Shown: in pieces, positions 21,001-28,804 of the stretch
How positions within the stretch are numbered: the stretch's first letter is position 1
How the letters are laid out: every line of letters begins with the position of its first letter
IMG/VR virus record: IMGVR_UViG_3300032223_000621
Location: 1-43,123 of that record
DNA: 43,123 bases
Origin: a virus
Reading direction: 5' to 3' (one strand)
Notes under the pieces: generated by a model
Database searches by the model: none
Seen by the model: only the letters and a program-made list of their open reading frames with translations
Told to the model about the DNA's origin: nothing
Made by a program: the position numbers and the translations under genes

Positions 21001-24000
21001 ACGGTAACTACAAACGTAATTACAACAAGCTCAGCACACAACCTAGTAGTTGGCGATCCTGTACAATTTACAGCAACAACTGTTAATACCACAGCGACAC
21101 AAACTATTGTAAGCAGTGATGGCACAAGACCAAATCAAATCGTTGTCGGTACAACAGTAGGTATGGTAGTTAATATGCCAATTTCGTTCACTGGAACAAC
21201 ATTTGGCGGACCACAACCTTCAACAGTTTACTACATCAAGTCAATTGTTGACTCAACACACATCACAATCAGTGATACTTCAGGCGGAACAGTTAAAGCG
21301 TTAACTGGTGCCACAGGATCAATGGGTGTTGTAGCAGGCGGATTGTTTGGTAATCTAGTAGCCGGAACAGTATATTGGGTACTAACTACACCAAGCACAA
21401 CAACATTCACAGTTAGTGATAGAACACAAACAGCTACTACACCATTTAGTTTGGTAACAGCTAGCGGTGTTGCTACTTCAACATACTACTATGATCCAGT
21501 TAAGTGTAAGAGAGACACTTCAGAAATCGTACTGGCATTGATTTATGATTTACAATACACTGGCACATACAAAACATTGTTGGCTGGTAAGTTCTATAAC
21601 AATGCAGTCGCTGGATCACAATTACAAGATATGTTCTGGGTAAGAAATGCCACAGGCCTACGTAACTGTACACTCAGCGGACTGTCAGGCGCTATGACTG
21701 CGCTAAATCAATACGGTACAAAACGTCCAACAGCTGGTGGTTACACAGCATTGGATCCAGGATTTGGACCAAACGACAGCAACGTATGGATCAATTCACG
21801 TTCACACTACTCACAGAACGTGACAATGTTTGGTACAGGTTGCTCAGGTGCTAAGATTGATGCTGCGCTACACACAGGCGGTAACAAGTCGATGGTTAAA
21901 AACGACTACACAACAATTATCAGTGATGGTATTGGTGTATGGGTAACTGGTAGTGGTGCGTTAACCGAACTTGTTTCTGTGTTTAACTACTATGGTTATG
22001 CAGGTTACCTAGCAGAACTAGGTGCTAGAATCCGTGCTACCAACGGTAACAGCTCATATGGTACATATGGTGTTGTTGCAGAAGGTGTAGATACATTTGA
22101 AACACCATTGTATGCTACAATGAACAACCGTTACTTCCAAGCACAAATTACAAATACTGTAACTGACGCTAACAACAAGATTCTACGTTTAGAATATGGT
22201 AACGCAGGTACTAACTATACCAATAGCGTGGTAACAATCAACGGTTCAGGCTACAACGCAACTGCGGTACACGATGAATTCCGTGACGGTGCAACATTTG
22301 AAACTCGTTTAATTGATTTAAACGACGGTAACGGCTACGGTGGTACTAGCTATGTAACATTCTCTAATGCTGCTCAAAGCGGTGACAGATATAGTATTAC
22401 AATCGCTGCTACTGATACATCGTTGAGCACAGCTTATGTTGGAATGAGAATTCAAGTTACAGCTGGTACCGGTGTCGGGCAATACGCTAACATCTACTCA
22501 TATAACAACGGCAGCAAAACTGCTCAGGTATTCAAAGATAGTGTACCTACACTGACAATTACAGCAACTACAACAGGTACTCCAGGATATGCAACAGTGG
22601 CTAGCACAACTTCATTGTATGCTAATATGCCATTCTATGTAAGTGCAAACGTTGGTGGTCTACAAACACTTACTGTTTACTTTGTAAGAGCGGTATTGAG
22701 TGGTACAACATTTAGTGTAACTACTTCAAGTGGTGGTACTAACGATCCGATCAGTGCAACTACTACAGGTCAAACAATTACATTCTATCCAGCAGGATGG
22801 GATCACACAGTTTCTGGAACAACAATTCCAGCAGCACTTGACTTGACAACAACTTATATCATTGAGCCACGTATTAATTACTCGGCTCCAGGATATGCAA
22901 CAGCTTCAACAACAATGCCGACTATCGCAGCATCTGTTTCAATTGCAGCAACAGGTACTAGTGGACAAAACACTATTTCTGTAGCATCAAGCAACAGCAT
23001 CGCAGTTGGTCAAGGTGTAACTGGTACAAATATTGGTACAGGTGCTTATGTAACTACTATCGCAGGAACAGGACCATACACAATTACATTGAGTGCAACT
23101 AACAGCGGCGCAGTAGCAAGCTCAGTTACATTCACAGGTGTATATGGAGCAATAGCTTATGGTTCTGGTAACTATATGACTATCGCTACAGGCGGTATAG
23201 CAGCAGCTTACTCAACAAACGGCAAGACCTGGACAGCAGTTGCCAGTGCATTGCCAAGCGTAAGAAACTGGTCACAGCTAGTTTACGCAGGCGGCGAAGC
23301 AGCAACAGCAACAGTTACAGTTGGCGGCTTTGGTGGATCAGGCGCTGTGTTAACAGCGGTACTTGGCACAGCTGGCAACGCAGTAGCTGGTGCAGATCAA
23401 GTTGCGTCAGTAACTATCGTTAACGGTGGTACTGGTTATACAACACCACCAACAATCGTGTTTACAGCAGTAGCTGGTGGTTCTGGGGCACAAGGAACAG
23501 CAGTTGTTCTAAACGGTGCTATTGTAGGCGTAACAATGTCAATTCCAGGATCTGGATACACAGTTGCTCCAACAGTATCAGCTCGTACTGATATCGTAAC
23601 AGGATTTAACCCAGTATCTTGGGGTAGAAACTACACAGTTCCAACTGTTGCAGTAAGCGATCCGTTCTCAGGTACAGCTTGGTCATCAGGTGGATCAGCA
23701 ACACAGAACACAACTTACTTCTATATCAATAGTAACATCAAGAACTGGTACACTTGTACTAGTGCTGGTACATTTACTACTACTGGCCCGATACATACAA
23801 CAGGTTCTGCATCAAACGGTACAGCAACTCTATTGTACATCGGTACAACAGCAGCAGGTAACGCAGTATTGACTAACGGCGGTGTATCAAGTATCACCCT
23901 AGTTAACGGTGGTTATGGTTACGCAGCAGTTCCTACAGTGTCAATTACAGAAACTGCTGGGCTGTTTGTAGCAACATCAGGCAATACTACTGACACTGCT

Positions 24001-25947
24001 TCTGTAGCAGCAACCAACGTAGGTGGCACTTGGAGTGCTGGCGGTGCATTACCAGCAGCAAATATGAAAGGTCTAACATACGGTAACAGTATTTTAGTTG
24101 CAGTAGGCGGTACCGCACAAGGAGCAACGTCAACAAACGGTGGTGTTTCTTGGACAGGTAGAACTTTACCAACACTGGGTTCTGGTACGTACGATCACGT
24201 TGTCTACGGCGCAGGTACATTTGTTGCAGTAGCAACAACTGGTGTAACAGCAACATCTACAAACGGTATTACTTGGGTCGCAGGCGGAACAATTCCAGGT
24301 TCAGTAACTAATATTACTTCATTAACGTACGGCAACGGAAGATTCGTTGCAATCGCAGGCGGACAGTTTGGTTCAGCATCAACTGTAGCAGCCTACAGCA
24401 TTGATAACGGTGTAACTTGGACACAAAGCGCACAAGGCCTAACAATCAGTCAAAACTGGACAAGGATTCGTTATGGTCAAGGGCAATTCTTTGCGGTTGC
24501 AGCAGGTTCTGCAATTGGTGCATCGAGCCCAGACGGTGTTGTTTGGACACAAAGAGCAATGCCAGCAACCAGCAACTGGTCATCATTGGCATTTGGTAAC
24601 ACAAGCAAACAACCACTGTGGGCAGTAGTATCTAACACCAACGGCACAGTAGGCGGTACACTAAGAACTGGTGCTCAATCAACAGGACGTATGAAAGTAG
24701 CGTCAGGTGTTGTTACTGAAGTTCGTATGCTTGAGCCAGGTTCAGGATATCCAAAAGGCAACGTAACAAGCATTGGTGCAAGCAACACTATTAACGTTGA
24801 TAATACAGACTTATTAGTTGATGGACAACCAATTGAATTTACCAGCTTAGATAGCTATGGTTTAGTAACCAACACCACTTACTATGTAATTGGTTCAACT
24901 ATCGTTGCTGGTACATCATTCAAAGTTGGCTCATTGGCAACACCTTCAACTCCAGTAACATTAACAACAGCGACAGCTACTGGTGTTTGGAGAGCAGGTC
25001 CGATTGTAACTATTACTGATCCTAACAAGGTTAAGACAGCAGCTCTACGTGTACGTATGGGCGACGGCGCTCTAGGTAATCCAAGCTTCACTAACAGAGG
25101 GTTAAACAATACCACAGCAAGCTCAACAACGCAAGGTGACGGTTACGGTGAGTTCTATCAACCAAGTAACTTCGTCAACGTTGGCGGATTGTACGCATCA
25201 CCTACACCAGGTGCTAACGTAGAATTTGCTAACATTCCAAATACTTGGTTCAAACTAGTTGCGGTAACTAATATTCTTGGTACACCTGGTAACTACACAG
25301 CACAGTTCCAGATCAACCCAAGTCTAAGCGTATACAATGCACCAGCACACGGTGTAGCGATTACAACTAGATTGAAATATTCACAGGTACGTCTAACTGG
25401 ACACGACTTCTTGTACATTGGTACTGGAAACAGAACTAAGACTAACTACCCATACGTAGATCCAACAACTGCTAGCCAGGCTAATCAGTCGTTGTCAAGC
25501 GGTGGTGGACGAGTATTCTTTACAAGTACTGACCAAGACGGTAACTTCAACGTTGGTAACTTGTTCGGAGTTCAGCAAGCAACTGGTACTGCTACATTGA
25601 ACGCTTCGGCGTTTAACTTAGCAGGTCTACAATCCTTGCAATTGGGCGCGGTAAGTTTGGGTATTGGCTCAGCTGTTATTACACAGTTCAGTACAGATCC
25701 ATACTTTACAGCAAATAGCGATAGCATAGTACCAACGCAGCGAGCTATTAGAGCATATATTACAGCACAGATTGGTGGTGGTTCAAGCTCATTGAACGTA
25801 AATACACTGACAGCAGGTGTTGTGTATCTGGCTAATAATACGATAAGTACTACAACCGGTGTTCAGATAAACGTAACATCGAAGATGAATTTCACAGGCG
25901 GCATCGACGGAGCACCCGTTGCCCTGGGATTCTTTTTACAGAGATAA
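15019..25947 (+). CDS. Giant modular virion/tail fibre protein with CBM-like repeats, RDVGY array and beta-propeller
   Basis: This protein has 3642 residues and is a paralogue of the 6287 gene. About 11-450: seven CBM5/12-like repeats (GDWTATTYYNKGDLVKYGGI, AWTTTTKYRVRDFVSYGGYT), with a foreign module at about 335-415. About 520-553: VWVTPTGVDTLANGQGTTID and KPWKTVKYA, then GTYNETLPISIPTYTAVVGD near 815. About 676-2183: eight C-x-RDVGY-IIDA-x-x-YD-x-x-YGGN repeats. About 2203-2360: conserved beta-helix core (LQDMFWVRNATGLRNC, HTGGNKSMVKNDYTTIISDG, GALTELVSVF). About 2638-2706: a G...I.VA...VGQGVTG module. About 2710-3214: seven propeller blades (YGNGRFVAIAG, STNGGVSWTG), the second interrupted by about 230 residues. 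C-terminus: STDQDGNFNVGNLFGVQQAT and VPTQRAIRAYI. It lacks the YHYH domain of its paralogue. The role is probably a long receptor-contacting virion fibre or spike. Confidence 0.82.
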   Translation: MAEFKLGRIKFVYQGAWQTGQSYVVDDVVTVGGKTYICVLSHSSSPLFATDLAHNPSYWNIMADGLSWKGDWTATTYYNKGDLVKYGGIVYQCNTAHTSATNISPTYLGLENDQSKWDAFATSFYWAGAWTTTTKYRVRDFVSYGGYTYVCKTAHISASTASLGLENDQSKWDTFNAGVNYLGSWSGSSVRYKLNDVVTYGADLWICTTQHTSSTSFDQAKWSVFVSGLQFENSWDQAATYQIGDVVTYGGYSYIASQNNSNQIPSSSPSYWNVYTTGFNFQGDYNNGTSYKVGQVVRLGGFVYVCTADTVGNTPPNTSYWARLASGIKWNPSTQTYTGVTATNVSSSGTSAQFSITRQGTVYTASVTTAGTAYAINDTLKVLGSNLGGISPANDVILTVTGVTSGGITSVSTSGSSTTWSTSVAYVQGDVVFWGASSYICVSAHVASSGNRPDNDTTATYWNLLANGTDVATLTTLGDTFYYGANGAQRLPIGTDGQVLRVTAAGVPAWAYYGQINNLVWVTPTGVDTLANGQGTTIDKPWKTVKYAAAQIDRGYLNTGAYTLLAKNKQFLMKEINNYVAYTYKVSVTGTSGGAFTTASTSGLRVNMPINLTPLSGSLTLGGSAFTSATTYYVKAITTNTSFTVSATQSGGVAGTALTAAGTGTASGVYAYSTSKTERDAGYMVDALVFDLGHGGTSKTTANTLAYYNASGTAYTTNVGAYEITEFTEALSYMKTLVANILANTAPTANYQSLNSVAAASQATQIIDVTLTAESGTTTVAQTLIDIVRNGLNAGNTTAVVPAVQPTTTIRVATGTYNETLPISIPTYTAVVGDELRTTVIQPSAANAYLVNDKPRSVNALNRLKSIVPAIMTNTPVVATSGNTATQKYLFNTNLDVASTSIAANITTMTNIISTGLSAVPGSYTLPTPTGGTGNASDSGYFNAARLILANKAFLQAEVTAYMVANYSTLWTSLGATGQALCTRDVGYIIDAVNYDVTYGGNLATVIAARSYYSYGQFTEAAGEKTAAIAVQTRLAAIISYIAQGLTAGWTKTSGNAASQVTSGTAGSSAAGTFAAARFTEVSNTINTGTTPTTIAPDITWPATALKTANTNIRTYTSAVQANTIAWINDTFRDFYYNADTCSRDLGYIIDALAYDMLFGSNFLSCWNAMSYYRAITSTQVVIAGQLQQTLGSIAFTGGAVRDITSGTYGTTGSITAVNRALSAAHTIYDVFANGITSLPDYQIPDPTNYNSSLTDTAYAATSNLTGSTLNYGDGRTLIVSNYQFLKDEISAYLNINYNAIWVALGATGQAKCQRDVGYLTDALIYDITYGGNTQSLIAGSSYYSYYQLTIAATEKAATIAAYGRLKTVIGQIVTAASVTRSSGNVTVQVTSGTAGSAGAGNFAQARIQDVVDWINNGYANATIAPATSWVGPGIVAANTALQSRKTEIQSDVSAWVKKFYQSLNFTVATCQRDVGYMVDAIGYDIMFGSNFASIVSGMSYYRATASAAVVTGNQYDAQLGAITFLKYKVKTILAVGATAQVESNINDLIGYIYGGGVPRFRWPDPSNINSGYAAAKMALFDNLAFLQAEAVTYIQTNYSSVSYSKAICKRDIGYIVDALRYDLTYGGNFASVQAGKKYYSALTNAFEIASSEKAATLAVYGYLSTLAQSVAQNNTVVSPLQTTVKQVLTKGTQTVGSSAAATQIGALMTIITNIVNNGLTAGVPTLTITTIATNNTFTSNGHGLAVGDLITAQSTSNGLVSGTVYYVQSFTTNTFTLSATYGSAAIATFTNGSGLTLVVEKTNQPSITWVDSTLQAQYVALQSAKATIQTAVISYIGTNYPTLTYDSATCSRDVGYIIDAVAFDFMFNSNYRSVIAGRTYYSAQAALVIAGQKAATLDAMAYLQTQITATTYASTTAIARANSLMLTVIKIINQGIGAATSTQETPEFTGTLTYNNNLQMVNASEILRANSDFIAAELAAYTSATYSATVTNTTVTTNVITTSSAHNLVVGDPVQFTATTVNTTATQTIVSSDGTRPNQIVVGTTVGMVVNMPISFTGTTFGGPQPSTVYYIKSIVDSTHITISDTSGGTVKALTGATGSMGVVAGGLFGNLVAGTVYWVLTTPSTTTFTVSDRTQTATTPFSLVTASGVATSTYYYDPVKCKRDTSEIVLALIYDLQYTGTYKTLLAGKFYNNAVAGSQLQDMFWVRNATGLRNCTLSGLSGAMTALNQYGTKRPTAGGYTALDPGFGPNDSNVWINSRSHYSQNVTMFGTGCSGAKIDAALHTGGNKSMVKNDYTTIISDGIGVWVTGSGALTELVSVFNYYGYAGYLAELGARIRATNGNSSYGTYGVVAEGVDTFETPLYATMNNRYFQAQITNTVTDANNKILRLEYGNAGTNYTNSVVTINGSGYNATAVHDEFRDGATFETRLIDLNDGNGYGGTSYVTFSNAAQSGDRYSITIAATDTSLSTAYVGMRIQVTAGTGVGQYANIYSYNNGSKTAQVFKDSVPTLTITATTTGTPGYATVASTTSLYANMPFYVSANVGGLQTLTVYFVRAVLSGTTFSVTTSSGGTNDPISATTTGQTITFYPAGWDHTVSGTTIPAALDLTTTYIIEPRINYSAPGYATASTTMPTIAASVSIAATGTSGQNTISVASSNSIAVGQGVTGTNIGTGAYVTTIAGTGPYTITLSATNSGAVASSVTFTGVYGAIAYGSGNYMTIATGGIAAAYSTNGKTWTAVASALPSVRNWSQLVYAGGEAATATVTVGGFGGSGAVLTAVLGTAGNAVAGADQVASVTIVNGGTGYTTPPTIVFTAVAGGSGAQGTAVVLNGAIVGVTMSIPGSGYTVAPTVSARTDIVTGFNPVSWGRNYTVPTVAVSDPFSGTAWSSGGSATQNTTYFYINSNIKNWYTCTSAGTFTTTGPIHTTGSASNGTATLLYIGTTAAGNAVLTNGGVSSITLVNGGYGYAAVPTVSITETAGLFVATSGNTTDTASVAATNVGGTWSAGGALPAANMKGLTYGNSILVAVGGTAQGATSTNGGVSWTGRTLPTLGSGTYDHVVYGAGTFVAVATTGVTATSTNGITWVAGGTIPGSVTNITSLTYGNGRFVAIAGGQFGSASTVAAYSIDNGVTWTQSAQGLTISQNWTRIRYGQGQFFAVAAGSAIGASSPDGVVWTQRAMPATSNWSSLAFGNTSKQPLWAVVSNTNGTVGGTLRTGAQSTGRMKVASGVVTEVRMLEPGSGYPKGNVTSIGASNTINVDNTDLLVDGQPIEFTSLDSYGLVTNTTYYVIGSTIVAGTSFKVGSLATPSTPVTLTTATATGVWRAGPIVTITDPNKVKTAALRVRMGDGALGNPSFTNRGLNNTTASSTTQGDGYGEFYQPSNFVNVGGLYASPTPGANVEFANIPNTWFKLVAVTNILGTPGNYTAQFQINPSLSVYNAPAHGVAITTRLKYSQVRLTGHDFLYIGTGNRTKTNYPYVDPTTASQANQSLSSGGGRVFFTSTDQDGNFNVGNLFGVQQATGTATLNASAFNLAGLQSLQLGAVSLGIGSAVITQFSTDPYFTANSDSIVPTQRAIRAYITAQIGGGSSSLNVNTLTAGVVYLANNTISTTTGVQINVTSKMNFTGGIDGAPVALGFFLQR
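17044..21567 (+). repeat. Eight-copy RDVGY protein repeat array, alternating two subtypes
   Basis: Repeat cores begin near 17044, 17962, 18442, 18955, 19429, 19843, 20569 and 21505. Copies 2, 4 and 6 end in YGGN. Copies 3, 5 and 7 end in FGSN or FNSN, giving an A-B-A-B-A-B order. Copies 1 and 8 are divergent (LGHGGT, QYTGT). Periods are about 410-515 bases where no extra module interrupts. The first giant protein has a single copy (near 8098). Confidence 0.75.
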
Positions 25948-25962
25948 ATGGAGAAATAAACT

Positions 25963-26289
25963 ATTGCAACAGGAAGATTAGGAAATCTAAGCCCAGTGGG
26001 CAGTTTTGGTGGGTCAACACCAGCATATACTGTACCGACGGGCTATTACACAGTAGCTAACATCAGCTTTACAAATACTAACTCAACATCAGTTACTATT
26101 CGTCTAGCGATGGCAACTACTACATCACCGCAGTCGCAGGAATACATTGAATACGGTACAACCATCGTAGCTAACGGTGTATTTGAACGTACAGGTCTAG
26201 TGATGCAAGCTGGTATGAACTTAATGGCATATTGCAGCGGCACTGGTGTAAACGTTACTGTCTACGGTATTGAAACATCAACAACTTAA
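25963..26289 (+). CDS. Small virion protein, probable ATT start codon
   Basis: Reading from ATT at 25963 gives a 108-residue protein beginning (M)ATGRLGNLSPVGSFGG, then YTVPTGYYTVANISFTNTNS, RLAMAT, YIEYGTTIVANGVFERTGLV and a closing VNVTVYGIET. The only later candidate is GTG at 25996, which would remove the GRLG... leader and has no ribosome-binding site. GGAGA (25950-25954) is correctly spaced before the ATT, and an in-frame stop lies just upstream at 25957. ATGRLG followed by 'Y.VP....V.NI...N....SV.V...' is familiar from small structural proteins of marine T4-like phages. The fold resembles the 658 and 5578 proteins. The role is probably an accessory fibre or baseplate subunit. The start assignment is inference from spacing and motif. 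Confidence 0.65.
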   Translation: MATGRLGNLSPVGSFGGSTPAYTVPTGYYTVANISFTNTNSTSVTIRLAMATTTSPQSQEYIEYGTTIVANGVFERTGLVMQAGMNLMAYCSGTGVNVTVYGIETSTT

Positions 26290-26304
26290 TGAGCGAGAAA
26301 ACAA

Positions 26305-27054
26305 ATGGCACGTTATAATACGGTTGTTAATACAACATCAATTTCAGGAGCTCAAACTGTTTCAGCTCCAACCACAGGTTTAACCACAACTATTACAGGT
26401 TCCAGTGGCGTAACAATAACGCTGCCGAGTCCTGTTTTATTCGTTGGTTACACACAAACTTACTATAATGCTACCGCAGGTACCATTACATTAAACACGC
26501 CAGCTGGTAACTTCGTAGGACCTGCATCAAGCGGTAATGCTAACCAATCAATTCCAGCAAACAGTACATATACTTTCACTGCTGACGGTAGTAACTATGT
26601 TATTACCAACATCGAAGGCGGCGTATTAGTTGCTACAACTGGCGCATTCAGCGACAACGTTGTAATGAGCGGTGCGCAGGTTAGATCTAGTTCTTCACAG
26701 ACAATCAACAGTTCATATGATTTGATTCCGTTGACTTATCTACAAAGCAACTATGGCCAAACTTGGCAGCTTATTTCCAGCGGTACTACAGCAGTTGCTG
26801 GTGGTAGATATATGTGTAACACAGCAGGTGGTGGCTTTACAGTAACATTACCAGCAACACCGGCAAGAGGTGATGCGGTTCACATTATTGATTATTCAGG
26901 TACTTTCAATACTCAGAACCTTACCATTGGTAATAATGGTAACTACATTATGCGTCAGAACACTACAATGACTGTATCTACAGTAGGTGCAGCATTCCAA
27001 CTAGTATATTCTGGTGCAGCGAACCCAGGTTGGTTAGTAGCTCAAGGTATCTAA
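26305..27054 (+). CDS. Two-domain beta-rich phage structural protein
   Basis: This 249-residue protein appears to contain two related beta domains. Residues about 20-105 read VTITLPSPVLFVGYTQTYYN, then NATAGTITLNTPAG and STYTFTADGSNYVITN. Residues about 150-249 read FTVTLPATPARGDAVHIIDY, then GTFNTQNLTIGNNGNYIM and AAFQLVYSGAANPGWLV. The shared order is 'VT.TLP.P..G', a 'G/AGT...T...G' turn, then an F-x-x-x-Y closing strand. This is common in fibre and head-decoration proteins of marine phages. It lies between small fibre genes and the adhesin-like trio, with 12-15-base gaps, so co-transcription is likely. No catalytic residues are visible. The structural role is inferred from composition and neighbours. 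Confidence 0.65.
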   Translation: MARYNTVVNTTSISGAQTVSAPTTGLTTTITGSSGVTITLPSPVLFVGYTQTYYNATAGTITLNTPAGNFVGPASSGNANQSIPANSTYTFTADGSNYVITNIEGGVLVATTGAFSDNVVMSGAQVRSSSSQTINSSYDLIPLTYLQSNYGQTWQLISSGTTAVAGGRYMCNTAGGGFTVTLPATPARGDAVHIIDYSGTFNTQNLTIGNNGNYIMRQNTTMTVSTVGAAFQLVYSGAANPGWLVAQGI

Positions 27055-27066
27055 TAGAGGAATAAA

Positions 27067-27918
27067 ATGGCATTTGATTACCAAACACTTAAAAACATTC
27101 GTACAGATGCTGTCATTGACGGGCAGGTACTTACCGCTGATATTGCTAGCCAACAAATTACAGGTACGCTAGTAGCCAGCGGTAACATCACTGCATCAAA
27201 ATATGCTTCAAGCGCAGTTGACAATACTTCAGGTATAGTAACTGGTACTTTGCCAGTCAGCAAAGGCGGCCGCGGCACAACAAGCCTTGGTGGTGCTTAT
27301 CAAGCAGTATACACGGACGGTGGTAGTCAGTATTTCTCCAACCACGGTATCTACGGTATACAGGTATTCACTGGATCAGGGACTTGGAACAGACCAGGTA
27401 ACGTGCGATATATTCGTGTGCAGTGCCAAGGTGCTGCAGGCGGTGGATCAGGACACGGCGAAGGTGGCGGAGCAGGTGGCTACGCTGAACGTTTTCTTGA
27501 CGTAACTGGTATTTCTTCCGTATCAGTTTACGTAGGTGGCGGTGGCGGTGGTACATATTATTCTGGTGCAGGCGGTAATGGAGACTATGCTTCATTTGGG
27601 CCATATTGCTCAGGCGGTTACGGCCACGGAGCCAACAGACAAAACCAACACAGCGGCGGAGTTAGTGGTTCTGGATCAGGCGGCGCACTAAATATTCACC
27701 AAGGCGGTGGATTAAGCCATCACGCTTTCTCAGCACAGAGTTGTGCTGATACATATTTTGGTGGCGGCGCACCAAGTAGTCACCCACAGGGCGGACACTT
27801 TGCACACGTACACCAAGGACACTCAGCACCTGGAACAGGCGGAGCAGGCGCACACTATCACGGTCACCGTGGTTCAGATGGACGACCTGGCTTAGTTTTA
27901 GTAACAATGTATTATTAA
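27067..27918 (+). CDS. Glycine-rich fibre-tip (adhesin-like) protein, copy 1 of 3
   Basis: This protein has 283 residues. Residues 1-75 are a shared N-terminal attachment region (MAFDYQTLKNIRTDAVIDGQ, ending PVSKGGRGT). About 96-125 is the Gly-rich-domain entry strand set (IQVFTGSGTWNRPGNVRYIR, VQCQGA). From about 125 it is dominated by glycine (GGGSGHGEGGGAGGYAERFL, VYVGGGGGGTYYSGAGGNGD), then a His-rich section with SSHPQGGHFAHVHQGHSAPG. It ends GHRGSDGRPGLVLV. This layout fits the Gly-rich tail-fibre domain family and resembles the polyglycine-sandwich adhesins of T-even phages (gp38 of T2/S16 type). The HxHQGH motif could bind metal. Receptor binding is inferred. It has two sister genes immediately downstream. 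Confidence 0.72.
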   Translation: MAFDYQTLKNIRTDAVIDGQVLTADIASQQITGTLVASGNITASKYASSAVDNTSGIVTGTLPVSKGGRGTTSLGGAYQAVYTDGGSQYFSNHGIYGIQVFTGSGTWNRPGNVRYIRVQCQGAAGGGSGHGEGGGAGGYAERFLDVTGISSVSVYVGGGGGGTYYSGAGGNGDYASFGPYCSGGYGHGANRQNQHSGGVSGSGSGGALNIHQGGGLSHHAFSAQSCADTYFGGGAPSSHPQGGHFAHVHQGHSAPGTGGAGAHYHGHRGSDGRPGLVLVTMYY

Positions 27919-27931
27919 GAGAGAACAGTAA

Positions 27932-28789
27932 ATGGCTTTTGACTATCAAACACTCAAACAAATACGTAATGATGCTTTCATCAGCCAGACCCTTACAGGT
28001 TCTGATGTTGGTACTACACAAATTACCACAGCATTATTTGCCTCAGGTACGCTAACAGCTACACAGCTAGGTAGCGGATCAGTTGATCAAACATCAAGCG
28101 TAGTAACTGGTACAACACCTTACAACAAAGGCGGTACTGGTATGAGCAGTATGGGTGGCGCATATCAATTATTAGCAACAAACAGTTCCGGTAACGGCCT
28201 AACATTTGCCAACCACGGTATCTATCGTATGGTTGTGTTTACAGGTTCTGGAACATATTATCCAACAGGCGGTGTACGCTATGTTTGGGTACAAGTACAA
28301 GGCGCCGGTGGCGGCGCAGGCGGCCACGGCGAATCAGGCGCAGCTGGCGGCTACGCAGAAAAGATTGTAAGTATGGTAGGTGTAGGTTCAGTATCGGTAT
28401 ATGTAGGTGGTGGTGGTGGCGGTACTTACTACAACAACGCAGGTGGCAACGGCGACTATGCAGGATTTGGTCCTTATGTGTCAGCAAGCGGCGGACACGG
28501 CTGTAATAGACACAATAATCACAACGGCGGATTAAGCGGTAACGGATCTGGAGGTGACTTTAATATTCACACTGGATCAGGTGGCGGACACGAACAGCGT
28601 TCGTCAGGTATGGGCGGATCAAGTTTCTGGGGAGGCCCAGCACCAGCAGGTCACCCACAAGGCGGACACTTTAGTCATATTCACCAAGGACATTCAGCTC
28701 CAGGTACAGGCGGAACTTCAGGACACTTCAGTGGACATAGAGGTTCAGATGGACGTCCTGGATTAGTTGTTATTACAGAGTTTTTTTAA
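27932..28789 (+). CDS. Glycine-rich fibre-tip (adhesin-like) protein, copy 2 of 3
   Basis: This protein has 285 residues. The N-terminus (MAFDYQTLKQIRNDAFISQT) and the PYNKGGTG element near 68-75 match its neighbours, so all three probably attach to the same partner. The glycine-rich region reads GAGGGAGGHGESGAAGGYAE, VYVGGGGGGTYYNNAGGNGD and GGHGCNRHNNHNGG. The His-rich section is AGHPQGGHFSHIHQGHSAPG and the end is GHRGSDGRPGLVVITEFF. The entry strand differs from copy 1 (MVVFTGSGTYYPTGGVRYVW) and the loops after residue 200 differ in length and sequence, as expected for variable receptor loops. DNA identity with copy 3 is very high around the GGGGGG block (about 28391-28450 versus 29270-29330). 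Host recognition is inferred. Confidence 0.72.
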   Translation: MAFDYQTLKQIRNDAFISQTLTGSDVGTTQITTALFASGTLTATQLGSGSVDQTSSVVTGTTPYNKGGTGMSSMGGAYQLLATNSSGNGLTFANHGIYRMVVFTGSGTYYPTGGVRYVWVQVQGAGGGAGGHGESGAAGGYAEKIVSMVGVGSVSVYVGGGGGGTYYNNAGGNGDYAGFGPYVSASGGHGCNRHNNHNGGLSGNGSGGDFNIHTGSGGGHEQRSSGMGGSSFWGGPAPAGHPQGGHFSHIHQGHSAPGTGGTSGHFSGHRGSDGRPGLVVITEFF

Positions 28790-28804
28790 AAATAGGAATA
28801 AAAA

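Noticed and set aside
17044-21567. CRISPR-like or DNA-level tandem repeat
   Set aside because: The repetition is at protein level with diverged DNA and irregular periods of about 410-940 bases. There are no short identical direct repeats with spacers.
27662-28506. Arg/His-rich open frames on both strands within the glycine-rich adhesin genes
   Set aside because: Glycine codons (GGN) read in other frames give Arg, Trp or His-rich strings and few stops. These are compositional shadows, not genes.
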